10,362 bases of DNA from Palsa-1392 sp036493915 (GTDB taxonomy: Bacteria > Verrucomicrobiota > Verrucomicrobiia > Chthoniobacterales > UBA10450). The notes beneath the pieces were generated by a model. The model did no database searches. It was given only the letters and a program-made list of their open reading frames with translations, and was not told the origin of the DNA. Shown in pieces: positions 1 to 5,963 of this stretch (position 1 is the stretch's first letter; every line of letters begins with the position of its first letter). Where the stretch lies: contig DASXPA010000166.1 in the NCBI GenBank assembly GCA_036493915.1, positions 1 to 10,362 on the forward strand, in the 5' to 3' direction. The position numbers and the translations under genes are program-made.

Positions 1-170
1 GCCACAGTCACACCGTCCTTGGTGATCGTGGGGCTGCCGAATTTCTTGTCGAGGATGACGTTGCGGCCGCTCGGTCCGAGGGTCGCTTTGACGGCCTTCG
101 AGAGTTTCTCGACGCCGCGGAGAAGCGCGTGCCTCGCGCTCTCATCAAATTGTAATTGTTTAGCTGCCAT
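1..170 (-). CDS. groL: Chaperonin GroEL, N-terminal fragment (cut by window edge)
   Basis: The 56 full codons visible encode the start of the 60-kDa chaperonin, the cytoplasmic ATP-driven double ring that folds proteins together with GroES. The fragment starts MAAKQLQFDESAR and contains the family-typical stretches VKATLGPSGRNV (about residues 27-38) and a DGVTV ending (52-56), which belong to the equatorial domain and its nucleotide-binding region. The start is the ATG at 170-168, agreeing with the usual GroEL N-terminus. It lies 43 bp downstream of groES on the same strand, the classical groES-groEL order. A weak Shine-Dalgarno (AAGGA, minus strand 191-187) sits 16 nt from the ATG, an unusually long spacing also seen in groES and dnaK. 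The rest of the gene lies left of the window. Identity is certain; copy number and completeness cannot be judged. Confidence 0.97.
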   Translation of the reverse strand, partial: MAAKQLQFDESARHALLRGVEKLSKAVKATLGPSGRNVILDKKFGSPTITKDGVTV

Positions 171-213
171 ATAATTATGTTGTTGGTCCTTGGTTGAGAG
201 TTGAGAGACGGGA

Positions 214-507
214 TTAGCCGATGATGCCGAGAATGTCGTCCTCGCGCATGATCAAGTAGGACTCGCCGTCCACTTTGATCTCGGTGCCGCCGTATTTGGA
301 GATGAGGACTTTGTCGCCCTTCTTGACGGTGAAATCGACTTTCTTCCCGTTGTCGTCCACTTTTCCAGTGCCGAGGGCGACGACGTTGCCTTCCTGGGGT
401 TTTTCTTTCGCGGTATCGGGGATAATGATGCCGCCCTTTTTGGTTTCCTTCTCTTCGATCGGTTGCACGAGCACCCGGTCCCCGAGAGGTCTTACATTAA
501 TTGCCAT
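214..507 (-). CDS. groES: Co-chaperonin GroES (Hsp10)
   Basis: Complete 97-residue co-chaperonin, the usual family length, forming the heptameric lid on GroEL. The N-terminal strand with the LGDRVLV motif (residues 8-14), the mobile loop around ETKKGGIIIPDTAKEKPQEG (21-40), which contacts GroEL, and the C-terminal block YLIMREDDILGI (84-95) are all present. The ATG at 507-505 gives the expected N-terminus; a good Shine-Dalgarno (AAGGAG, minus strand 526-521) lies 13 nt upstream, further than the 5-9 nt optimum. It follows dnaK on the same strand with an 84-bp gap that holds a strong hairpin, and precedes groEL by 43 bp. I see no CIRCE operator (TTAGCACTC-N9-GAGTGCTAA) in front of it, so HrcA control is not supported here. 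Expression could come from dnaK read-through or from an unrecognised promoter in the gap. Confidence 0.97.
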   Translation of the reverse strand: MAINVRPLGDRVLVQPIEEKETKKGGIIIPDTAKEKPQEGNVVALGTGKVDDNGKKVDFTVKKGDKVLISKYGGTEIKVDGESYLIMREDDILGIIG

Positions 508-538
508 ATATGTTGACTTACTCCTTCTGTTTGGTTGC

Positions 539-576
539 TGCCGGCGCCGCTCGCGACTTACGAGCAGCGACCGGCA
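539..576 (-). other. GC-rich hairpin between dnaK and groES
   Basis: Bases 540-553 (GCCGGCGCCGCTCG) pair with 561-575 (CGAGCAGCGACCGGC) with one bulged base and one G-U wobble in the minus-strand RNA. A further T-A pair (539/576) closes the base, and the loop is 7 nt. It lies 15 nt beyond the dnaK stop codon. No U-run follows on either strand, so it is not a canonical intrinsic terminator. In a dnaK-groES-groEL transcript it could act as an attenuator, a processing site, or a 3' stabiliser separating dnaK from groESL mRNA. The structure is read directly from the sequence; the role is inference. Confidence 0.6.
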
Positions 577-591
577 AACGATTAAATCGAG

Positions 592-2544
592 TTACTTCTT
601 CTCTTCGTCGACCACTTCAAACTCTGCGTCGACGACATCGCCCTGGTCCTTACGCGGCCCCCCTTCCTGCGGTTCGGCGCCTTGTTCGGGACGACCGCCT
701 GCTTCCGCACCTGGCGCGGGGCCGGCGCTGGCTGCGGCTTGTTTATAAAGGTCGGCGCTGATCTCCTGGAACTTGTTCTGCAAGTCTTCGTAGGTCCGCT
801 TCATCGCGTCGGTGTCGTTTGCCTCGATGGCGTCGCGAACCGCTTTGATCGCGTCTTCGACGGGTTTCCGTTTGTCTTCCGGAACCTTGTCGCCGAGATC
901 CTTGAGCTGTTTCTCACTCTGGTAAGCAAGGGTGTCAGCGTTGTTCTTGATCTCGATCGCTTCTTTGGCCTTCTTATCTTCTTCGGCGTGTGCTTCGGCG
1001 TCACGCTGCATTTTCTCGACCTCTTCCTTGCTCAAGCCCGAGCTGCCAGTGATGGAAATCTTCTGCTCCTTGCCAGAGCCGAGATCTTTCGCGGAGACAT
1101 GGAGAATGCCATTGGCGTCAATGTCGAAAGTCACTTCGATCTGCGGCACGCCACGCGGGGCCGGAGGAATGCCATCGAGGTGGAAGGTGCCGAGGTTCTT
1201 GTTGTCGCGGGAGAGCGGGCGCTCACCCTGAAGGACTTTAATCTCCACCCCCGGCTGGTTGTCGCTGTAAGTTGAGAAAATCTGCGACTTGCGAGTCGGG
1301 ATGGTGGTGTTACGCGGAATCATCGGCGTAGCCACTCCACCCGCGGTTTCAATCGCAAGGGTGAGCGGAGTCACATCGAGCAGAAGAACATCTTTGACGT
1401 CGCCCTTAAGGACGCCGCCCTGGATAGCTGCCCCAACGGCCACAACTTCGTCCGGGTTAACCCCTTTGTGAGGCTCTTTCCCGATCAATTCGCGCGCAGT
1501 TTCGATAACCTTCGGCATGCGCGTCATACCACCGACGAGGACGAGTTCGTTGACGTCCTTCTCAGAGAGTTTCGCGTCGGCGAGGCAATCCTTCACCGGC
1601 TTGATTGTGCGCTGGAAAAGTGAGTCAGTCAGCTGCTCAAGCTTCGAGCGGGTGAGTTTTTTCTGAATGTGTTTCGGCCCGCTCGCATCCGCGGTAATGA
1701 ACGGCAAGTTGATCTCATATTCCTGAGAAGAAGAGAGAGCGATCTTCGCTTTTTCAGCCTCTTCTTTGATCCGCTGAATCGCATCCGGCTGCTTCGAGAG
1801 ATCAATGCCGCTGTCTTTCTTAAACTCGTTGACGATCCAATCGACGAGGACGTTATCCCAGTCATCGCCGCCGAGGTGCGTGTCGCCGTTAGTCGCCTTG
1901 ACTTCGAAGACGCCGTCACCAATTTCCAAGACAGAGATATCAAAGGTGCCGCCGCCCAAGTCATAGACCGCAATCTTTTCGTCAGACTTCTTATCGAGGC
2001 CGTAGGCGAGCGAGGCTGCAGTTGGTTCGTTGATGATGCGCAACACTTCAAGACCGGCGATCTTGCCCGCGTCTTTGGTCGCGTTGCGCTGAGAATCGTT
2101 AAAGTAAGCCGGCACGGTGATGACGGCCTGAGTGATTTTCTCGCCGAGCTTTGCTTCCGCGTCGGCTTTGAGTTTCGCGAGGATCATCGCAGACACTTCC
2201 GGCGGACTGAAGGTCTTCTTCTCGCCGTTCACTTCCACCTGCACGTGGGCGTCGCCGTTGGCGGCCTTCACGATCTTGTAAGGAACGCGGTGTTCTTCCT
2301 CGCGGACCTCATCAAACTTGCGTCCCATGAAACGCTTGATCGAGAAAACGGTGTTTGCGGGGTTGGTGACGGCCTGCCGCTTGGCGGCTTGGCCCACAAG
2401 TCGCTCGCCGTTTTTCGCAAAGGCGACGATGGAAGGCGTGGTGCGCGCGCCTTCGCTGTTTTCCAAAACTACGGGGTCACCGCCCTCCATGACAGACATG
2501 CAGGAGTTGGTGGTGCCCAAATCGATACCTAAAACCTTAGCCAT
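592..2544 (-). CDS. dnaK: Molecular chaperone DnaK (Hsp70)
   Basis: Full-length 650-residue Hsp70, which binds exposed hydrophobic segments of cytoplasmic proteins in an ATP-controlled cycle with DnaJ and GrpE. The nucleotide-binding domain spans about 1-384: phosphate-1 motif GIDLGTTNSC (6-15), INEPTAASLAYG (171-182) and DLGGGTFD (195-202), with T200 matching the threonine autophosphorylated in E. coli DnaK. The conserved interdomain linker DVLLLD is at 385-390. The substrate-binding beta domain follows to about 500, then the helical lid to about 605, and a Gly/Pro/Glu-rich disordered tail ending DVVDAEFEVVDEEKK. The ATG at 2544 gives the canonical MAKVLGIDLGTT start; AAAGGA (minus strand 2563-2558) lies 13 nt upstream. 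No dnaJ or grpE is in the window. Having dnaK directly upstream of groES-groEL is unlike the common hrcA-grpE-dnaK-dnaJ layout. Confidence 0.98.
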   Translation of the reverse strand: MAKVLGIDLGTTNSCMSVMEGGDPVVLENSEGARTTPSIVAFAKNGERLVGQAAKRQAVTNPANTVFSIKRFMGRKFDEVREEEHRVPYKIVKAANGDAHVQVEVNGEKKTFSPPEVSAMILAKLKADAEAKLGEKITQAVITVPAYFNDSQRNATKDAGKIAGLEVLRIINEPTAASLAYGLDKKSDEKIAVYDLGGGTFDISVLEIGDGVFEVKATNGDTHLGGDDWDNVLVDWIVNEFKKDSGIDLSKQPDAIQRIKEEAEKAKIALSSSQEYEINLPFITADASGPKHIQKKLTRSKLEQLTDSLFQRTIKPVKDCLADAKLSEKDVNELVLVGGMTRMPKVIETARELIGKEPHKGVNPDEVVAVGAAIQGGVLKGDVKDVLLLDVTPLTLAIETAGGVATPMIPRNTTIPTRKSQIFSTYSDNQPGVEIKVLQGERPLSRDNKNLGTFHLDGIPPAPRGVPQIEVTFDIDANGILHVSAKDLGSGKEQKISITGSSGLSKEEVEKMQRDAEAHAEEDKKAKEAIEIKNNADTLAYQSEKQLKDLGDKVPEDKRKPVEDAIKAVRDAIEANDTDAMKRTYEDLQNKFQEISADLYKQAAASAGPAPGAEAGGRPEQGAEPQEGGPRKDQGDVVDAEFEVVDEEKK

Positions 2545-2716
2545 TTATATATAGAAATCCTTTCGGGGACTCTTCAGCAACGATCGTTCCAAGGGGAGGA
2601 GCGTTCTGTAATCATCGTGGAATCAACAAGTAACGAAGCTACGATGCGAAACCAATCAAGTAAGAAAGCGCCAACATGTCGCGCAAATCACAGGTCGTCT
2701 TTTGACAACCGGGGAC
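2545..2716. promoter_or_regulatory. Divergent upstream region of dnaK and the zinc-ribbon gene
   Basis: This 172-bp non-coding stretch must carry the dnaK promoter and probably that of the divergent gene. It holds a perfect 10-bp palindrome AACGATCGTT (2579-2588), a plausible operator half-way between start codon and likely promoter. On the minus strand a CTTGGAA element (2596-2590) and a CCCC-GAAA element resemble the two halves of a heat-shock sigma-32 promoter, but the 18-nt spacing is too long, so I do not call it one. A perfect TTGACA (2702-2707, plus) has no matching -10 box at the right distance. No CIRCE or HAIR operator is visible. Control of the chaperone cluster therefore remains unidentified. 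Confidence 0.4.
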
Positions 2717-3166
2717 ATGTTGTCTCCGCCCCGCTGGTATGACGACTGCTATTCTTACCCGAACATGTTACCTGCGTCTGAAGCCGACTCCGCGTCAATC
2801 AAAGAGGGAACCACGGATCTCTTTTTCAAATGCGAGCATTGCGGGATCCCGCTGGTCGTAGATCGCGCGGCCGCTGGAATGAGGCTCACCTGCCAACGTT
2901 GCGGACATCCGACTGCCGTCCCGGCTCTCGATTCCGGCGGCGCACCGATGACATTATCGGCGGAGACGATTGACGAAAAAACCGCGGACTTGAAACGCCG
3001 TCTGCGAGAGAATGAATCGCAGCGCACCGAGATCACCAGTTATATCAACCAGCTTAACATCCAGCTTCATCGTTGGCAGCTCCGGTTCCAGACGCTGGAC
3101 GAACGAAATGCCGAACTGAAAGCGGAGCTTGCCGCCCTTGCTCCGGAGGCACCGGCAGCGCGGTAA
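2717..3166 (+). CDS. Small zinc-ribbon plus coiled-coil protein, function unknown
   Basis: I do not recognise a named family. With the ATG at 2717 the protein has 149 residues. A zinc-ribbon-like unit, FKCEHCGIPLVV then MRLTCQRCGHPTAVP, supplies four cysteines (C39, C42, C59, C62) spaced CxxC-x16-CxxC, as in small RNA-polymerase-type or FYDLN/zinc-ribbon proteins. A Pro/Gly-rich hinge (about 70-79) leads into a charged heptad-like segment (about 83-141) predicted as a coiled coil, ending in an Ala/Pro tail. There is no signal peptide or membrane segment, so it is probably cytoplasmic. The start is uncertain: TTG 2702, ATG 2717 and ATG 2765 are in frame, and none has a clear Shine-Dalgarno. 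It diverges from dnaK and is followed by larE after 35 bp, probably in one operon. It could be an adaptor or regulator; no function is assigned. Confidence 0.75.
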   Translation: MLSPPRWYDDCYSYPNMLPASEADSASIKEGTTDLFFKCEHCGIPLVVDRAAAGMRLTCQRCGHPTAVPALDSGGAPMTLSAETIDEKTADLKRRLRENESQRTEITSYINQLNIQLHRWQLRFQTLDERNAELKAELAALAPEAPAAR

Positions 3167-3201
3167 GTTGTCGGACGCGGCACCGGAGGTTAGCTTTGCC
3201 G

Positions 3202-4008
3202 ATGCCGCCGGAATCTGCGGAGGAGAAACTTCAATCGCTGCGCGAGATTCTTCAGGCTCACGCCCCGCTTGCGATCGCTTATTCCGGCGGAGTTGACAGC
3301 GCTTTTTTGCTCGCGGTTGCGGCTGAAACTCTGGGAGCCGGTTGTCTCGGCGTGATCGCCGACAGTCCGAGCCTGCCGCGGCAGGCGCTGCAAGATGCGT
3401 TGCAGGTTGCACGCGAAATTAAGGCTCGCATCGAAGTCGTGCAGACCCGGGAGATGGAGGATGCGAACTACGCGAGTAACCCGCCGAATCGTTGCTATTT
3501 TTGCAAAGCCGAGCTTTTCGCGACGCTCGATCGACTCACTCGGGCACGTGGTTTTCGCGCGATCGCTTATGGCGAAAATGCCGACGACGCTCATCAAGTG
3601 CGGCCAGGCCGCCAGGCGGCTTCTGAGTTTCACGTGTTCGCGCCGCTGAAGGAAGCCGGCCTAACGAAAAGTGAAATTCGCCAGTTTTCGCGCGTGATGC
3701 AGCTGGCGACCGCCGATGCGCCCGCTCAGCCTTGTCTCAGCTCGCGCATTCCCCACGGCACTCCGGTCACGGTCGCCGCTCTGAACATGATCGAGCGCGC
3801 GGAAGCGGTTGTCCGCGGGTTTGGGTTTCGCATTTTTCGCGTGCGTCATCACCTTCGAGAAAATCGTCCGTCCGCTCGGTTGGAAGTTTCTCCTGAGGAA
3901 ATGCCCCGGTTGGAAACGATCGCCGATCCGCTCTGCAGCGCGCTACGGGACGTTGGCTATTCCAATGTCTCGATTGCTCCCGAAGGTTATCGATCGCCCC
4001 TGACCTAA
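3202..4008 (+). CDS. larE: LarE-type ATP-dependent sacrificial sulfur transferase
   Basis: 268 residues, the usual LarE size. LarE belongs to the PP-loop ATP pyrophosphatases; it adenylates pyridinium-3,5-biscarboxylate mononucleotide and donates sulfur for the nickel-pincer (NPN) cofactor of lactate racemase and related enzymes. Visible: PP-loop SGGVDS (28-33), NPPNRCYFCK (93-102), YGENADDAHQVRPGRQAA (123-140) and PCLSSRIPHG (177-186). C178 aligns with the sacrificial cysteine of the family. C98 and C101 add two more cysteines, as in LarE variants reported to hold an iron-sulfur cluster. The start ATG 3202 has GGAGG (3185-3189) 12 nt upstream; the in-frame TTG at 3196 is 6 nt from that GGAGG and would add two residues. 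No larA, larB or larC is in the window, so the recipient enzyme is unknown. The last 4 bp overlap the convergent tdh. Confidence 0.9.
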   Translation: MPPESAEEKLQSLREILQAHAPLAIAYSGGVDSAFLLAVAAETLGAGCLGVIADSPSLPRQALQDALQVAREIKARIEVVQTREMEDANYASNPPNRCYFCKAELFATLDRLTRARGFRAIAYGENADDAHQVRPGRQAASEFHVFAPLKEAGLTKSEIRQFSRVMQLATADAPAQPCLSSRIPHGTPVTVAALNMIERAEAVVRGFGFRIFRVRHHLRENRPSARLEVSPEEMPRLETIADPLCSALRDVGYSNVSIAPEGYRSPLT

Positions 4009-5036
4009 GCCTCGCTCCAATCGAGCACGATCTTTCCCGAGTTCCCGGACTTCATTAGCTCGATCGCTTCTTTGAACTCGGTGTACGGAAAGCGGTGGGT
4101 GATCACCGGAGAAATGTTGAGGCCGCTTTGGATCATCGCCGTCATCTTATACCAGGTCTCATACATCTCGCGGCCGTAGATTCCTTTAATCGTTAGGCCA
4201 TTAAAGACAACCACATTCCAGTCGATGGCAGCGCTATCAGGCATGATGCCCAATAATGCGATCTTGCCGCCGTGAAACATCGCCGGGAGCAGATCGGCCA
4301 TCGCTTTCGGACTGCCCGACATTTCCAGGGCGACGTCAAAGCCTTCCTTCATCTCGAGTTGCTTCATTGCATCGGCGAGAGTCGATTCACGGACGTCGAG
4401 CGCAAGGGTCGCGCCGAGCTTCTTCGCGAGATCGAGACGGTAAGGGTTGACGTCGGTGATGACCACGTTGCGGGCACCCGCGTGTTTGCAGATGGCGACG
4501 GCCATGCAGCCAATCGGACCGGCGCCCGTGATCAGAACGTCCTCACCGATCAACTCGAACGAAAGAGCGGTGTGGGTGGCGTTGCCTAACGGATCAAAGC
4601 AGGAGAGGACATCGAGGGGGATCTTCGGATCGGCATGCCAGACGTTTGACATCGGAATGGAGAGAAACTCCGCGAACGACCCTTGGCGATTAACGCCAAC
4701 GCCCTGCGTATTCGGGCAGAGATGACGCCTCCCGGCGAGACAGTTGCGACAATGTCCGCAGACGATATGTCCTTCGCCAGTCACGAGATCGCCCGGCGCA
4801 AAGCCTTTCACCCGCTTCCCCACACGTTCGACCACGCCGACATATTCGTGGCCGACTACCATCGGCACCGGAATGGTTTTTTGCGACCACGCGTCCCAGT
4901 TATAAATGTGAACGTCGGTGCCACAGATCGACGTCTTCTTGATGTGAATGAGGACGTCGTCATCTCCCACTTCTGGCACGGGCACTTCCTCGAGCCAAAG
5001 ACCCGGTTTGGCTTCCTTTTTGACCAGCGCCTTCAT
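4005..5036 (-). CDS. tdh: L-threonine 3-dehydrogenase (zinc, NAD-dependent)
   Basis: 343 residues, close to E. coli Tdh (341). It oxidises L-threonine to 2-amino-3-ketobutyrate with NAD+ in the cytoplasm; Kbl then usually cleaves this to glycine and acetyl-CoA. Medium-chain dehydrogenase features are clear: catalytic zinc site CGTDVH (C38, H43) and GHE (62-64), structural zinc cysteines C93, C96, C99 and C107, Rossmann motif GAGPIG (171-176) and D195 in ITDVN for NAD preference. GEGHIVCGHCRNC and IDWNVVVFNGLTIKGIYGRE match Tdh rather than other alcohol dehydrogenases. I chose ATG 5036 because the protein then begins MKALVKK like E. coli MKAL; a GTG at 5048 would add four residues. No clear Shine-Dalgarno precedes either. 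No kbl is adjacent, which is unusual for this pathway. The stop codon overlaps the end of larE. Confidence 0.96.
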   Translation of the reverse strand: MKALVKKEAKPGLWLEEVPVPEVGDDDVLIHIKKTSICGTDVHIYNWDAWSQKTIPVPMVVGHEYVGVVERVGKRVKGFAPGDLVTGEGHIVCGHCRNCLAGRRHLCPNTQGVGVNRQGSFAEFLSIPMSNVWHADPKIPLDVLSCFDPLGNATHTALSFELIGEDVLITGAGPIGCMAVAICKHAGARNVVITDVNPYRLDLAKKLGATLALDVRESTLADAMKQLEMKEGFDVALEMSGSPKAMADLLPAMFHGGKIALLGIMPDSAAIDWNVVVFNGLTIKGIYGREMYETWYKMTAMIQSGLNISPVITHRFPYTEFKEAIELMKSGNSGKIVLDWSEA

Positions 5037-5097
5037 CGTTTTTTGCACGGCAAGAGATTAAGCAAATCGGGAACACACGAAAGTGAGAAGTTCTGCG

Positions 5098-5128
5098 CGA
5101 CCGCAGTTGTTTGTAAGAAAAGCGGTCG
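5098..5128 (-). promoter_or_regulatory. Inverted repeat upstream of tdh
   Basis: CGACCGC (5098-5104) and GCGGTCG (5122-5128) form a perfect 7-bp inverted repeat around a 17-nt AT-rich centre, about 60 bp upstream of the tdh start. The shape fits an operator for a dimeric repressor or a leader hairpin. No convincing -35/-10 pair could be tied to it. The repeat is visible; a control function is inference. Confidence 0.35.
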
Positions 5129-5221
5129 GGCCGATCACTAATGAGTCAAAACGTGATGGCGATGTAACGCTCCGAACAAAAGGAAATCGGAGACCGGTAA
5201 AAACAAGGACGCTGGTGTGTT

Positions 5222-5256
5222 CCGCCGGGCTCGTTGACCCGCGCCCACAACGGCGG
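5222..5256 (-). other. Imperfect hairpin downstream of the GNAT gene
   Basis: CCGCC plus GGGC (5222-5230) pairs with GCCC (5243-5246) and GGCGG (5252-5256), leaving a 5-nt bulge (5247-5251) and a 12-nt loop. It begins 18 bp beyond the GNAT stop codon in the 237-bp gap before tdh. A T-rich stretch occurs on the minus strand only about 16 nt after the stem, so a classical terminator is not supported. It may be a weak terminator, or one copy of a dispersed GC-rich intergenic repeat. Beyond this and the 5098-5128 repeat I see nothing in the gap 5037-5273. Confidence 0.35.
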
Positions 5257-5273
5257 TTTCCTGGTGAGAATAA

Positions 5274-5963
5274 TTAGCTCCGCGAACGCGAGTAAGCCGA
5301 AAGCGGTTCCGCGGTCTCCAAATTTTTGATCACAGTGCTGAGGTAGACGGACCCGGGATGATACGCTCGCCATTTCGTGATCTCGGCCCGGTTCATCACT
5401 TTAAAACCGTAACGCTCGAACATCTTCTCGCCGCGCCGGCTTTCGAAGGTCACGATCTGCCCATAAACGCGCTTCTCGCCGCAGCGGTAAAGATAACTCA
5501 GATACGCACTCATCAGGGCGCGCGTGGTGGAGACTTTGCGCGCTTCGGGGAGCAGGTTGATGTGAAAATGCGGCGTGTGACTTGGCGCCGCCGGCACTTC
5601 CCGCCAGCCGTTCATGATCATCCAGCGAATGAAACGCCGCGAGCGCCGGTTGTAGCGTGGGTAACGCAGGAGGGCACGGATGAAAAGGACGACGTTTTGT
5701 TGAAATGAGTAGAGCTGGTTCAGAAGCGGACGCCGCGAGCCGAGCAAATAGCCGCAAAGTTCGCCATTGATCTCGAGCACAAACGACGACTCCGATTCGT
5801 GATCGGTGTACCAGGTGGTGAGAAAATCGGCGAAGAGCTGGCGATCTTCATAGACCGGGTCGATCGCGTTCCCGAGGAAGCCGGTGCGGCAACAAAGCTC
5901 GCGCACCGCCGCGCGATCTGTCGGACGATAGCTGCGAATCATTGTCGCGGGGTCGGTCTTCAT
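5274..5963 (-). CDS. GNAT-like N-acyltransferase, substrate unknown
   Basis: 229 residues. The C-terminal half reads like the acetyl-CoA-binding core of the GNAT fold: a beta-strand HFHINLLPEAR (132-142), then a diverged pyrophosphate loop and helix RKVSTTRALMSAYLSYLYRCG (142-162), a strand VYGQIVTF (167-173) and the typical ending EKMFERYGFKV (179-189). The N-terminal RSYRPTDRAAVRELC (10-24) is the common GNAT opening. The classical Q/RxxGxG/A loop is degenerate, so acyl donor and substrate are uncertain. A middle segment rich in Arg and aromatics (about 82-120) is an insertion relative to minimal GNATs. The ATG at 5963 overlaps the stop codon of the glycosyltransferase (ATGA, 5963-5960) and lacks a strong Shine-Dalgarno, so translational coupling is likely. 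It may modify a sugar or glycolipid made by that enzyme. A far longer in-frame N-terminal extension lies inside the upstream gene and is rejected. Confidence 0.85.
   Translation of the reverse strand: MKTDPATMIRSYRPTDRAAVRELCCRTGFLGNAIDPVYEDRQLFADFLTTWYTDHESESSFVLEINGELCGYLLGSRRPLLNQLYSFQQNVVLFIRALLRYPRYNRRSRRFIRWMIMNGWREVPAAPSHTPHFHINLLPEARKVSTTRALMSAYLSYLYRCGEKRVYGQIVTFESRRGEKMFERYGFKVMNRAEITKWRAYHPGSVYLSTVIKNLETAEPLSAYSRSRS

Noticed and set aside
1669..2532. 287-codon open frame on the plus strand opposite dnaK
   Set aside because: Long antisense frames opposite dnaK are a well-known by-product of its codon pattern; the product looks like no known protein and dnaK itself is unmistakable.
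2553..2600. Sigma-32 promoter in front of dnaK
   Set aside because: CTTGGAA and CCCCGAAA halves are present, but the 18-nt spacing and weak -10 half do not meet the consensus.
3073..3201. Longer larE start inside the zinc-ribbon gene
   Set aside because: The added residues come from another frame of the upstream gene, while GGAGG and the normal LarE length support a start at 3202 (or TTG 3196).
5083..5277. 64-codon plus-strand frame in the tdh/GNAT gap
   Set aside because: No ribosome-binding site, no recognisable domain, and it runs through the two inverted repeats.
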